Below are positions 54,391-63,875 of a DNA stretch of 64,000 bases, piece after piece (the first letter of the stretch is position 1; the number at the start of each line of letters is the position of its first letter). Source of the DNA: Pseudomonadaceae bacterium (lineage in GTDB: Bacteria > Pseudomonadota > Gammaproteobacteria > Pseudomonadales > Pseudomonadaceae). A program made the translations under genes and the position numbers. The notes under the pieces were generated by a model that ran no database searches, had not been told where the DNA came from, and worked only from the letters and a program-made list of their open reading frames with translations. Where the stretch lies: the NCBI GenBank assembly GCA_900766265.1, contig CAAFUS010000006.1:496001-560000 (forward strand), written 5' to 3'.

Positions 54391-56010
54391 GTGCCAGTTC
54401 CCATAATTGATCTTTTTGCTGGCCCAGGAGGGCTCGGGGAAGGATTTGCTTCCCTGCAGGGCCACAAGCGGCAGCCATTCTTCGAGATCGCCCTTTCCAT
54501 TGAAAAGGATGCTGTCGCACATCGCACGCTGACGCTCAGGGCAGTGTTCAGGCGTTTGCGTGGCACCAAGGACGTCAAGCACTACTACAGCTACATACGG
54601 GGCGAGATCGATGAGGCCGCTTTCCGCAGGATCCCTGCCGTGGCCAGCGCCTTCGAGCATGCTGCCGCCGAGGCGAGGTGCCTGGAGCTTGGCAAGTCCG
54701 ACGAAGCCAGTATCGACAGGGAAATTCGTGCTGCACTGAAGGGGCAGGAAACCTGGGTGCTGATCGGCGGCCCGCCCTGCCAGGCGTATTCGCTGGCGGG
54801 GCGCTCCAGACGCGCCAACGACAAGGACTTTCACAAGGATGAAAAGCACTTCCTCTACAGGGAGTACCTGAGAATCATCCAGGTGCACAAGCCCACCATC
54901 TTCGTGATGGAGAATGTCAAGGGTCTGCTTTCCTCAAAGCACTCCGGCGACCCGATGTTCGAGAAGATCATTGCGGATCTTTCGATGCCGACCGAGGGGC
55001 TCGAATATGAGATCCGATCCTTCACCAAGAAGGGCGACGGCAGTTCGCTGGAACCCACCGACTACCTTATCCATTCTGAGCGCCATGGGATCCCGCAAAG
55101 CAGGCATCGCGTGATTCTGCTCGGAGTGAGAAAGGGGCTGGACATGCCTCAACACCAGTTGCTGGCACCAGTAGCAAGGCCTGTCACGGTCAAACAGGCC
55201 ATTGACGATCTTCCCCGAATCCGCAGCAAGCTGTCGCGTGGCGATTCAGTGGAGGCATGGCGCAAGGCTGTTCAGGCTGCCCCCTCTTACGTCAAGGGAT
55301 GGAGGACAGAAAACGAGTCCGTCATGATCGGGACAATGCGTGCCTTTGCCGCTGCGGCAACCAGCACCACGACCGGTGGCGCCTTCATTTCACGAGGCTA
55401 TAGAAGGCCGAAGAAGCCGACCGAGCTTCAGCAATGGCTTCACGACCGAAGCCTGGGTGGTGTCTGTCAGCATGAAGCGCGCGCGCACATGGCATCCGAT
55501 CTTGCTCGCTATCTTTTCTCGGCCAGCTTCGCTCATTTATGGGGATATTGCCCACGGCTGGATGTGTTCCCTCCCAAGCTGCTTCCCGATCACATCAATG
55601 TGCATGTCGATCGGGAATCCGAAGCGATCCCGTTCAAGGATCGGTTCCGCGTGCAGTGCAGGAACGAACCGTCCACCACGGTGGTGGCTCACATTGCCAA
55701 GGACGGGCACTACTACATCCACTACGACCCCTCCCAATGCAGAAGTCTCACGGTCAGGGAAGCAGCACGGCTCCAGACGTTTCCCGACAACTACGTCTTC
55801 GCGGGCAACCGCACGGAGCAGTACACCCAGGTCGGCAATGCGGTGCCTCCGTTGCTTGCCCACAAACTGGCCAAGATCGTTCGTAGTCTTCTGAACGAGA
55901 TGAGCAGGAGGAGGCGGAGGCAGGCTGGTGATGCCGTACAGAAGAGGCCGGCGGGAAGCGTGCCGCGAAACCTGCCAGAACAGCTTCCGGTGCTTGCCGA
56001 AGCGGGCTAG
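54391..56010 (+). CDS. DNA cytosine-5 methyltransferase (Dcm family)
   Basis: A 539-residue enzyme with GTG start at 54391, nine bases after AGGGGAGG. Motif I is DLFAGPGGLGEGF, motif IV GGPPCQAYS (catalytic Cys130), motif VI FVMENVKG, motif VIII IPQSRHRVI, motif IX-X VGNAVPPLLAHK. There is a ~90-residue insert between motifs I and IV, including a region rich in Lys/Tyr. It methylates cytosine at C5, presumably protecting the host from the linked nuclease. The stop overlaps the convergent vsr gene by 4 bases. Confidence 0.95.
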   Translation: MPVPIIDLFAGPGGLGEGFASLQGHKRQPFFEIALSIEKDAVAHRTLTLRAVFRRLRGTKDVKHYYSYIRGEIDEAAFRRIPAVASAFEHAAAEARCLELGKSDEASIDREIRAALKGQETWVLIGGPPCQAYSLAGRSRRANDKDFHKDEKHFLYREYLRIIQVHKPTIFVMENVKGLLSSKHSGDPMFEKIIADLSMPTEGLEYEIRSFTKKGDGSSLEPTDYLIHSERHGIPQSRHRVILLGVRKGLDMPQHQLLAPVARPVTVKQAIDDLPRIRSKLSRGDSVEAWRKAVQAAPSYVKGWRTENESVMIGTMRAFAAAATSTTTGGAFISRGYRRPKKPTELQQWLHDRSLGGVCQHEARAHMASDLARYLFSASFAHLWGYCPRLDVFPPKLLPDHINVHVDRESEAIPFKDRFRVQCRNEPSTTVVAHIAKDGHYYIHYDPSQCRSLTVREAARLQTFPDNYVFAGNRTEQYTQVGNAVPPLLAHKLAKIVRSLLNEMSRRRRRQAGDAVQKRPAGSVPRNLPEQLPVLAEAG

Positions 56011-56465
56011 TCAATGCTCTGACCAATCACCAGGACATCTTCATCGCCATGCAGCCACTCCTCAACCGCTTGCGCAGTCTCCTCGACCGAGTGCTTCAAG
56101 GCGCACTCCCAGACGACCGCCACGCGCCAGCCGAGAGCATGGAGCATCTCCGCATGGCGCCTGTCGCGAGCGACATTTCCCTGGAATTTCTGCCGCCAGA
56201 AATCTTCATTGGTCCTGGGAGTGGTTGTGTAGCGGCAGCCTTCATGTCGGTGCCAGAAGCAGCCATGGACGAACACCACTGCTCTGCGCTTCGGGAACAC
56301 AAGGTCGGGGGAGCCGGGCAGCCCCCGCACATGAAGTCGATATCGAAAACCCCTGGCGAAAAGGAGGGAGCGAAGTATCCGTTCCGGCCGGGTGTTCTTT
56401 CCGCGAATGCTCGACATCATGCGGCTGCGCTGCGGAGTGGTAGGAACGCGCATGGTCTTGAGCAT
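56007..56465 (-). CDS. vsr: Very short patch repair (Vsr) endonuclease
   Basis: A 152-residue protein starting MLKTMRVPTTPQRSRMM (ATG at 56465; 56453 and 56516 are alternatives). The catalytic Asp lies in LPGSPDLVFPKR and the zinc and metal ligands in FVHGCFWHRHEGC; VWECAL follows. It nicks T:G mismatches that arise when methylcytosine deaminates, so it prevents mutation at the sites of the adjacent methyltransferase. It is the only minus-strand gene in the island. Confidence 0.95.
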   Translation of the reverse strand: MLKTMRVPTTPQRSRMMSSIRGKNTRPERILRSLLFARGFRYRLHVRGLPGSPDLVFPKRRAVVFVHGCFWHRHEGCRYTTTPRTNEDFWRQKFQGNVARDRRHAEMLHALGWRVAVVWECALKHSVEETAQAVEEWLHGDEDVLVIGQSID

Positions 56466-56563
56466 CTTCCGCCTGAATGTCTGCAGAAATGGCAGCTCCG
56501 CGCTTCCGCTTGGCAATGCGAACGGATGAAGACGACACCCGAAGCAGCAATTCGGAGCTTACC

Positions 56564-56611
56564 ATGCACGTGACTCACGAGAAGACGCAAGAGGAAGCCG
56601 ATGGCTCGTGA
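56564..56611 (+). CDS. Possible 15-residue leader ORF overlapping the GHKL ATPase start
   Basis: ATG at 56564 opens a 15-codon frame whose stop TGA (56609-56611) lies within the first codons of the next gene in another frame. No strong ribosome site was seen. It could couple translation or be chance. Confidence 0.2.
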   Translation: MHVTHEKTQEEADGS

Positions 56612-58079
56612 TCGCAGTCATCCGCCGAGCGCGGCCTGCCTTTCCGAATCGATGCGGGACCTTGGGTACTCGCTCGAAACTGCGATTGCCGATCTGATCG
56701 ACAACAGCATTTCCGCTGGCGCGGACACCATCGACATCATTTGCGATGTGTCCGGTGAGCATCCTGTGATGGTCATCCTCGACAACGGCAGGGGGATGAC
56801 GGAAGACGAGCTGCTCGATGCGATGCGTCATGGGACCGGCAACCCCAGGCAGCATCGGTCGCCGAAGGATCTTGGGCGCTTCGGCCTTGGCCTGAAGACA
56901 GCCTCGTTTTCCCAATGTCGCTCGCTGACCGTTGTGAGCACGCGCGATGGAACTGTCTGCGGAGCCGAATGGAATCTGGATCGCATCGATGCTGCCGACG
57001 ACTGGATTCTTTCCATCCTGGACGATGCGGACATCCATGGGTTGCCTTATGTCGAACGGCTCGGCGCCCGGGGCACGGCCGTTATCTGGCGAGAGCTCGA
57101 CCGATTGATGGAGGACGAGGCCGGGGATCGTCGAGACGAGATCGTCAATGAGAAGCTTGAGGCGGTGGGCAGACATCTGTCACTTGTCTTCCACCGGTTT
57201 CTCTCGGGTGAGATCAAGGGACATGCCAGGATTTCTCTCACCGTCAATGGTCGTCCGATTACGGCATTCGACCCCTTCTGCAGGAAGAATCCTGCCACCC
57301 AGGTGCTTCCGGAGGAGATCGTCCGCATCGGCGAGGCCGAGGTGCGCCTGCAGCCTTACGTGCTTCCACACCACAGTCGTCTGTCCGCGTCCGAGTACGA
57401 CTACTACCAGGATCGCAGTGACTTCATCTCCAATCAGGGGGGCTACGTCTATCGAAACGGCCGCCTGATGGCCTGGGGCGACTGGTTCAGACTCGTGCCG
57501 AAGGGTGAGGCCACCAAGTTGGCGCGGGTACAGATCGACTTTCCCAACAGTCTGGACGAAGCCTGGACCATCGACATCAAGAAATCGCGTGCCCGCCCGC
57601 CGCATGCGGTGCGGGAGCGCCTGCGTCAGATCATCAACAGGATCACTGCCCGCAGCGTGACGGTGCATCGGGGACGCGGGCAGAGGCTTTTTCAGGAAAG
57701 CCAGGCCCCGTTCTGGGAGCGCTACGCCGATCACGGCGGCATCCGTTTCGCAATCAACGAGCAGCACCCGCTCATCGCATCCCTGGGCACAAGACTCTCG
57801 CCCGAGAATGCGGATCTGCTTCGTGTCCTGCTGGATTCGATTGCCGCCTCCCTGCCGGTGGAGATGATCTATTCCGATTACTCGACCCATCCGCGCGAGT
57901 TCAACCAGAGGGCGGTGGATGAAAGTCAGACTTTGGAGCGCCTGAAGAGTCTCAGGAAGGTGCTCTACGGCGACGGGCCGGGCGATCCGAATGCCTTTCT
58001 CCAGATCGTGCGCTCGACGCACCTTTTCGATGGCCAGATCGAACTGGCCGAAAAATTCATCAGCGAGACCTTTGCATGA
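56601..58079 (+). CDS. GHKL ATPase, MutL/MORC-like
   Basis: A 492-residue protein. The ATP-binding N box is ETAIADLIDNSISAGA (Glu26, Asn35), G1 is DNGRGM (61-66), G2 is GRFGLGLKTASF (92-103) and the conserved lysine of the transducer domain is in WTIDIKKSRARPP. This is the MORC-type architecture found in predicted restriction systems; the protein may dimerise on ATP binding and clamp DNA to direct the linked nuclease. AGGAAG lies upstream of the ATG. Confidence 0.9.
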   Translation: MARDRSHPPSAACLSESMRDLGYSLETAIADLIDNSISAGADTIDIICDVSGEHPVMVILDNGRGMTEDELLDAMRHGTGNPRQHRSPKDLGRFGLGLKTASFSQCRSLTVVSTRDGTVCGAEWNLDRIDAADDWILSILDDADIHGLPYVERLGARGTAVIWRELDRLMEDEAGDRRDEIVNEKLEAVGRHLSLVFHRFLSGEIKGHARISLTVNGRPITAFDPFCRKNPATQVLPEEIVRIGEAEVRLQPYVLPHHSRLSASEYDYYQDRSDFISNQGGYVYRNGRLMAWGDWFRLVPKGEATKLARVQIDFPNSLDEAWTIDIKKSRARPPHAVRERLRQIINRITARSVTVHRGRGQRLFQESQAPFWERYADHGGIRFAINEQHPLIASLGTRLSPENADLLRVLLDSIAASLPVEMIYSDYSTHPREFNQRAVDESQTLERLKSLRKVLYGDGPGDPNAFLQIVRSTHLFDGQIELAEKFISETFA

Positions 58080-60736
58080 GCCTCACAGTCATCACGGAAG
58101 AACGGAACATCGCCAACGCGCTCATCTCGGGCCTTGCCAACATGGCCGAGACGCCGACGCGCGAGCAGGTGGAGGAGAAGGCGAGACAGATCGCCGCGAT
58201 CTTCGGCTATACGGGTGATCTCCGCAATATCGTCACCGAGGCGATGATCTCGGTCGACACGCGCATGGGTGCCGGTGTTTCGCTGGTGGATGTCACTGCG
58301 AAGCATGATGATCAGTGGGTCCACAAGCGTGAGGATGTCGCCTGGACCTATGCGGAATCCTATGGAAACTTTCTTCTCAAGGAAGGTTGGCCACCGCAGA
58401 TGGTCCAGTCGCTGAGCGATGTGACGACCCGCATTCTCGGCCACCTGCAGGACCCGTTGAGCGAGGGCACAACTTGGAACCGTCGCGGGCTTGTCATCGG
58501 TCATGTGCAGTCGGGCAAGACGGCCAACTACACCGGCCTGATAGCACGCGCCGCCGACGCTGGCTACAAGTTCATCATCGTCGTCGCCGGCATTCACAAC
58601 AATCTGCGCAAGCAGACGCAGCAGCGCATCGATGAGGCTTTCATCGGCCGATCCAGCGATCCCGAGGATCGTCGCAACATCGGTGTCGGCCTCGCGCCGG
58701 GCTATCCGCATCCGGCCACCCTCACCAACATCAACGAGGACTTCAACAAGAACACGGCGGAAAAGAGCGGCTGGAAGATCAACGACTTCAGCAAGCCGAT
58801 CATTCTGGTCATCAAGAAGAACGTCACGACGCTCACGGCTCTTCACAAGTGGCTGAAGGAGCTGAACGCCGAGGGCGATGGCCGGATTTCCGACGTGCCG
58901 ATGCTGCTGATTGACGACGAGGCCGACAACGCGTCGATCAACACGAACAAGGAGGATCTGGATCCGACCCGAACGAATGCGATGATCCGGCGCATCCTCG
59001 GGCTGTTCGCGAAATCGTGCTATGTCGGCTACACGGCGACACCGTTCGCCAACATCTTCATCAACCCCGACGCCTATGGCGATGATGTGCGTGAGGAGCT
59101 GTTCCCGCGCGACTTCATCTATTGCCTGGACGCGCCAACGACGTACTTCGGTGCCGAGAAGGTGTTCCTCGACGAGGCGACCAGTCAATCGATCGTGAGG
59201 CCGATCGACGATTGCGAGGATCTCATCCCGTACGCCCACAAGCGTGACGATCCCGTCCACGAGTTGCCCCCCAGCCTCTATCGCGCACTCGACGAATTCA
59301 TCGTCGCCCGCGCCATCCGGAACCTGCGTGGGCAGACCAGCAAGCATTGCTCAATGATGGTCAATGTGTCGCGCTTCGTGCCCGTTCAGAAGGCCGTGCG
59401 TGACTTCCTGAGTCTCAGGGAGAAGAAGATCAGGGAAGCGGTTCTCGCCAACTACGCGATGCCGGAAGAGGTTTCCTCAAGAAACGCGTACATGCAGGGC
59501 CTGAAGCATGCCTTCGATGCCGAGTATGCCGATGCTGGGTTTACCTGGGCGGAAGTGAAGACTGCCCTCAGCGGCGTCTTCGAGCACCTCCACCTCTATG
59601 TCATCAACAGCAAGAGTGACGAGGTGCTCGACTACGCCCGCTACGCGAAGGAAGGAGTCGGGTTGACCGCGGTCGCGGTCGGTGGTCTGAGCCTCTCCCG
59701 AGGCTTGACCATCGAGGGGTTGACCGTCAGCTACATGTACCGCAATACGAAGATGTACGACACCCTCATGCAGATGGGCCGCTGGTTCGGCTACCGGCCG
59801 GGCTTCGAGGACCTCTGCCGCGTCCATCTCTCGCGCGACTCGATCAACTGGTACTCCCACATCGCCGATGCCGCCGAAGAGCTTGTACAGCAGGTCAAGC
59901 GCATGCGGCGCGATCGCCTCAGCCCGAAGGATTTTGGCCTGTACGTCCGCTCGCATCCGGACAGCCTGCTGATCACGGCGGCGAACAAGATGCGATCGGG
60001 CCAGGAGGTCACGGTCGAGCAGAGTTTCAGTGGACGACTGCGGGAGAGCTACATTGTCTCCACCGACCCTGACGTGAATGCCAGGAACCTTGCGCTGATC
60101 GGCGATCACTGGCGAAGTGGATTCGGCGGGCGACCGGAGGAGTCCACCGAAAAGGGCGTCATCTTCAGGGACGTGCCTGTCGAGGTGATCGACGACTTCC
60201 TCACCCGGTTCGAATGCCATTCGACCTTTGCCGGACAGAAGTCGGACGTGGTGAGCTATCTCGAACGGATTGCGACGAAGCGCCCGCTGGCCGATGTTCT
60301 GCTGATTTCCCCTTCGGGTGGCTCAGGCGGTGAAAACCCGTTCACCCTGAGGAATCAGGTGCGCGTCGTCGGGAAGGATCAGCCGAACGGCACTTCGTGG
60401 CGCCTGAACAAGGACAGGGTTGCCTCGCGTGGCGACGAGAAGCTCGGGCTCAGCGACGCACAACGCAATGAGGCCAGGACGCTGGCTGGCGGCGAAGATG
60501 GCTCAGGAGCGGTATCCGACACACATTACCGTATGGTCCGGAACAAGCCGCTCCTCATGATTCACAGCCTGGAGCCCAAGGGCGAGGCCGTGACGGGACC
60601 GATCGCCGCCTTCGGCGTCAGTTTTCCCTACGGGGACTATTCGACGACCATCAATGTCGTCGTGAACAAGGTCTGGCTCCAGCAGATGCAGGGTTACGCC
60701 GACGATCCTGACGAGGAGGATGACTACGATGCCTGA
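58076..60736 (+). CDS. Z1 domain SF2 helicase-like ATPase
   Basis: An 886-residue protein. Walker A GHVQSGKTAN (142-151), motif II LLIDDEADNAS (about 278-288), motif III GYTATPFANIF (318-328) and motif VI QMGRWFGYRPGFEDLCR (about 566-582) are present. The Z1 domain lies after the second lobe. ATG overlaps the GHKL stop by 4 bases. Z1 proteins accompany MORC-like ATPases in mobile restriction modules and may translocate DNA or remodel a complex. Confidence 0.92.
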   Translation: MSLTVITEERNIANALISGLANMAETPTREQVEEKARQIAAIFGYTGDLRNIVTEAMISVDTRMGAGVSLVDVTAKHDDQWVHKREDVAWTYAESYGNFLLKEGWPPQMVQSLSDVTTRILGHLQDPLSEGTTWNRRGLVIGHVQSGKTANYTGLIARAADAGYKFIIVVAGIHNNLRKQTQQRIDEAFIGRSSDPEDRRNIGVGLAPGYPHPATLTNINEDFNKNTAEKSGWKINDFSKPIILVIKKNVTTLTALHKWLKELNAEGDGRISDVPMLLIDDEADNASINTNKEDLDPTRTNAMIRRILGLFAKSCYVGYTATPFANIFINPDAYGDDVREELFPRDFIYCLDAPTTYFGAEKVFLDEATSQSIVRPIDDCEDLIPYAHKRDDPVHELPPSLYRALDEFIVARAIRNLRGQTSKHCSMMVNVSRFVPVQKAVRDFLSLREKKIREAVLANYAMPEEVSSRNAYMQGLKHAFDAEYADAGFTWAEVKTALSGVFEHLHLYVINSKSDEVLDYARYAKEGVGLTAVAVGGLSLSRGLTIEGLTVSYMYRNTKMYDTLMQMGRWFGYRPGFEDLCRVHLSRDSINWYSHIADAAEELVQQVKRMRRDRLSPKDFGLYVRSHPDSLLITAANKMRSGQEVTVEQSFSGRLRESYIVSTDPDVNARNLALIGDHWRSGFGGRPEESTEKGVIFRDVPVEVIDDFLTRFECHSTFAGQKSDVVSYLERIATKRPLADVLLISPSGGSGGENPFTLRNQVRVVGKDQPNGTSWRLNKDRVASRGDEKLGLSDAQRNEARTLAGGEDGSGAVSDTHYRMVRNKPLLMIHSLEPKGEAVTGPIAAFGVSFPYGDYSTTINVVVNKVWLQQMQGYADDPDEEDDYDA

Positions 60737-61694
60737 GTCCTCTCCGTGGGATGACATCGCCGTTCCGGGAGCGGACTTCAATGTCCGCCAGGTTGCGGTG
60801 GGAACGGCCGTGCCCTGTTTCTGGGGACGCGATGCCAGTGGCGCCTGCCTGTTCATCGTGGAGCTTCAGGGCGACCACGCAGCCCAGTACCGGAAGAACG
60901 CGGTCACGGTGAACGGCATCGATGTCGATCTTCGTGCCGGAGATCAGGGACAGCAGCACTTGGTCCTCGCCCTTGAAAGGCAGGTCGACCGCGATCTCTT
61001 CGAAGGACTGTGCCGCACCCTTGCATCCTCGCTGGAGCACGCCACCGACTCGGCGAGTTCTCTCGCGATCTCTCTGGCACACATCCGCCGTTGGAAGACC
61101 TTCCTGTCAGGCCGGAGTCAGCACCTGTCCATCGAGGAAGTCCGCGGTCTCTTCGCCGAAATCGTCTTTCTGACGGAACTGATCGATCGGCAGATGTCGA
61201 GCAGTGACGCCGTCGAGGCCTGGCTCGGTCCGGAACGATCACATCAGGATTTCATCTTTGGCAACACAGCCGTCGAGGTCAAATCGCTCTCTGGCGCAGA
61301 GCGGAGCAGCGTCCGCATTTCATCGGAAGACCAGCTCGAATCCCTGAACGATGCGCTGTTCCTGCGCGTGTACCGGCTGAGCAGTCTGGCCGACGCGGCA
61401 GGAGCTCGATCGCTCAACGAGATCGTCACTGCAGTCCAGGCACGGCTCGGCGAGGCGGACGCCGTCGAGGCCTTTGACCGGAAGCTGGTTGCGCACGGCT
61501 ACGCGCCGCTCCCTGACTACGATGAGCCTCGCTTTGTCGTCAGCGACGTGCGCAGCTATCGTGTTGGTGACGGATTTCCGCGTCTGATGCGGTCGCAACT
61601 GCCGCCAGGGATTGCCAACGTGGCCTACGACATCAGGCTGGAAACGATTGCTCCGTACAAGTGTGACGAAGCATCCATCTTCGGGGAGGATTGA
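60729..61694 (+). CDS. PD-(D/E)XK nuclease, DUF4420-like
   Basis: A 321-residue protein starting MPESSPWDDIAVPG (ATG at 60729 with GAGGAGG upstream; 60720 is an alternative). The nuclease core is Glu144 in LFAEIVFL, Asp174 in SHQDFIFG and Glu183-Val-Lys185 in TAVEVKSL. Expected to be the DNA-cutting subunit of the module. It overlaps the Z1 stop by 8 bases. Confidence 0.85.
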   Translation: MPESSPWDDIAVPGADFNVRQVAVGTAVPCFWGRDASGACLFIVELQGDHAAQYRKNAVTVNGIDVDLRAGDQGQQHLVLALERQVDRDLFEGLCRTLASSLEHATDSASSLAISLAHIRRWKTFLSGRSQHLSIEEVRGLFAEIVFLTELIDRQMSSSDAVEAWLGPERSHQDFIFGNTAVEVKSLSGAERSSVRISSEDQLESLNDALFLRVYRLSSLADAAGARSLNEIVTAVQARLGEADAVEAFDRKLVAHGYAPLPDYDEPRFVVSDVRSYRVGDGFPRLMRSQLPPGIANVAYDIRLETIAPYKCDEASIFGED

Positions 61695-63766
61695 TGGAGC
61701 AGACCGACGAAGAGTTCTTCCACGACTTCCGACAGGAACTTTTGGCGGGCGCCGAGGCCAATGGCAGCTTCCAGCTCTCCGAATTCATGGAGGCCATCGC
61801 GAACGACCTTGTCGAGACAGGCTTCACGGAAGGGTTCGAACTCTGCCATTTCCGGGCGCAGCGTGGTATGCGCGTGGACGGCTACTGGTTCAATGACGAA
61901 GGAGTTCTGGACCTCTTCATCGCGGACTTCGACTCCCGAAACGAGCTAGCATCGCTCACCAGAACGGAAGTGGCCGCGGCATTCAAGCGTGTTGCCAACT
62001 TCTTCGAGGCCAGCGCCAACAAGGGCCTGGCCGGCGAACTGGAGGTCACATCGCCGGAGTACGGCCTTGCCAGGCAGATTGCGGATCGCAAGGACGCCAT
62101 TCGGCAGGTCAACCTGGTTCTCTTCTCCGAGCGCACGCTCAGCGAGAAAATCCAGGCCCTTCCCGATACGGAAGTGGCAGGTGTTCCGGTTGCTCACCAC
62201 ATCTGGGACATCTCACGACTTCATCGTCAGCGAAGCTCCCGCAGCCACAAGGAGCCACTCGACCTCGACTTCGAGCAGATGTTCGGCAAGGGCATCGCCT
62301 GCCTTCCCGCACACCTGGGGACCGATGCCTATCAATCCTATCTCATGGTCATGCCTGCCGAGGTGCTGGCGACCCTGTACGAAAGATTCGGAGCGCGGTT
62401 GCTTGAGCAGAACGTCCGTACGTTCCTGCAGGCGCGCGGCAATGTGAACCAGGGAATAAGGGCGACGATCCTGAACGAACCTGGGATGTTCTTTGCCTAC
62501 AACAACGGGATTACGGCTACTGCACAGAGTGTCGAGACAGGGATGACGGATTCCGGTCTGGCGATCACGAGGGTTGTCGATCTCCAGATCGTCAATGGTG
62601 GCCAGACCACGGCATCGCTGTTCCACACACGGAAGCGGGACAAGGCCGATCTTTCCCAGATATTCGTCCAGTTGAAGCTGTCCGTCATCGACAGCCTGCA
62701 GAGCGAAACGGTCGTTCCAAGGATATCGGAGTATGCGAACACCCAGAATCGGGTGAATGCCGCCGACTTCTTCTCGAACCACCCGTTCCATGTGCGGATG
62801 GAAGGGTTTTCCCGACGGATCTGGGCACCCGCGCAGAAGGGCGCCCCGCGCGAGACGAGGTGGTTCTATGAGCGCGCGCGCGGCCAGTATGCCGATGCAC
62901 AGTCGAAGCTCACACCCGCGGAGCAGCGTCGCTTCAAGGCGGAGCATCCCAAGCCACAGATGTTCACGAAGACGGACCTCGCGAAGTTCGAGAATGTCTG
63001 GGATGACCACCCCAGGTGGGTGAATCTTGGCTCCCAGAAGAACTTTGCGCGCTACGCCGCCCGAATCGGCAGCGAGTGGGAGAAATCATCCGACGCGTTC
63101 AACGAGTTCTATTTCAAGAGGGCTGTCGCACGTGGTCTGATCTTCCGCGCCACGGAGCGCATCGTTTCTGCGCAGCCTTGGTACAACGGCGGGTACCGAG
63201 CAAACATCGTGGCCTACACGCTGGCGGTACTCGGTGACATCACGAAGCGCAGGAAGGAGAGCATCGACTTTCTGGGCATCTGGAATGCACAGAAGGTCGA
63301 TCCGGTGCTCGAAAGTGCCATCGCTGTCGTGTCGGGGGTCGTGAACGACGACATCATCAGACCACCGCAAGGCATTTCCAACATTTCCGAGTGGTGCAAG
63401 AAGGAGGCGTGCTGGACGAGGATACAGGCTCGTACCGACGCCATTGCCAATCTCCTCCCGCCCGAGTTCTACGATCGACTTGTTCCGCAGGATGATCAGG
63501 CAGCGATCGTGAAGACTGCGAAGCAGACGCAGAGGATCGACAACGGCATCGAGGCGCAGCGAAAAGTGCTGGCTGTTCCCGCTGCGGAATGGGCTCGCAT
63601 CCATCAGTCGCTGCTTGAGAAGGATCTGCTCACGCCGAAGGAAGACGGCGTGCTTAGGGTCGCCATGCAGATTCCCTCCAAGCTCCCGACAGAAAAGCAG
63701 AGTGTGGTGTTGCTGGATATTCTCGACAAGGGGCGTCTCGAAGGCGTGGTTGTGAGCGAACCCTGA
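61694..63766 (+). CDS. AIPR family protein (abortive infection phage resistance)
   Basis: A 690-residue protein starting MEQTDEEFFHDFRQEL, with GGGGAGG upstream. AIPR domain (about 240-500): TFLQARGNVNQGIRATI, FFAYNNGITATAQS and VDLQIVNGGQTTASL. The family was named from a phage-resistance protein and often travels with restriction systems; its activity is not settled. Start overlaps the nuclease stop by one base. Confidence 0.92.
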   Translation: MEQTDEEFFHDFRQELLAGAEANGSFQLSEFMEAIANDLVETGFTEGFELCHFRAQRGMRVDGYWFNDEGVLDLFIADFDSRNELASLTRTEVAAAFKRVANFFEASANKGLAGELEVTSPEYGLARQIADRKDAIRQVNLVLFSERTLSEKIQALPDTEVAGVPVAHHIWDISRLHRQRSSRSHKEPLDLDFEQMFGKGIACLPAHLGTDAYQSYLMVMPAEVLATLYERFGARLLEQNVRTFLQARGNVNQGIRATILNEPGMFFAYNNGITATAQSVETGMTDSGLAITRVVDLQIVNGGQTTASLFHTRKRDKADLSQIFVQLKLSVIDSLQSETVVPRISEYANTQNRVNAADFFSNHPFHVRMEGFSRRIWAPAQKGAPRETRWFYERARGQYADAQSKLTPAEQRRFKAEHPKPQMFTKTDLAKFENVWDDHPRWVNLGSQKNFARYAARIGSEWEKSSDAFNEFYFKRAVARGLIFRATERIVSAQPWYNGGYRANIVAYTLAVLGDITKRRKESIDFLGIWNAQKVDPVLESAIAVVSGVVNDDIIRPPQGISNISEWCKKEACWTRIQARTDAIANLLPPEFYDRLVPQDDQAAIVKTAKQTQRIDNGIEAQRKVLAVPAAEWARIHQSLLEKDLLTPKEDGVLRVAMQIPSKLPTEKQSVVLLDILDKGRLEGVVVSEP

Positions 63767-63860
63767 GCGCCCAAGATTGGCGGTCACAAGTTCTTGAAGC
63801 GCCCCGCCGAGAAGTTCGATTCGGACACCGAGCGGCGCTTTGCCATCATCCTGGAGCGCG
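63767..63860 (+). pseudogene. Fragment of a type III-like restriction enzyme C-terminus
   Basis: Directly after the AIPR stop, one frame reads APKIGGHKFLKRPAEKF, then DSDTERRFAIILERD, before diverging. The pattern (aromatic or Phe-Asp-Ser, Glu-x-x-Phe-Ala, Ile-Leu-Glu) is that of the C-terminal nuclease segment of type III/BPTD_3080-like restriction enzymes. There is no start and the rest is absent, so it looks like a remnant of a displaced system. Confidence 0.5.
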
Positions 63861-63875
63861 ACGGAGGAACAAGAA

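Noticed and set aside
57965..59347. 460-residue minus-strand ORF
   Set aside because: Antisense to the Z1 gene.
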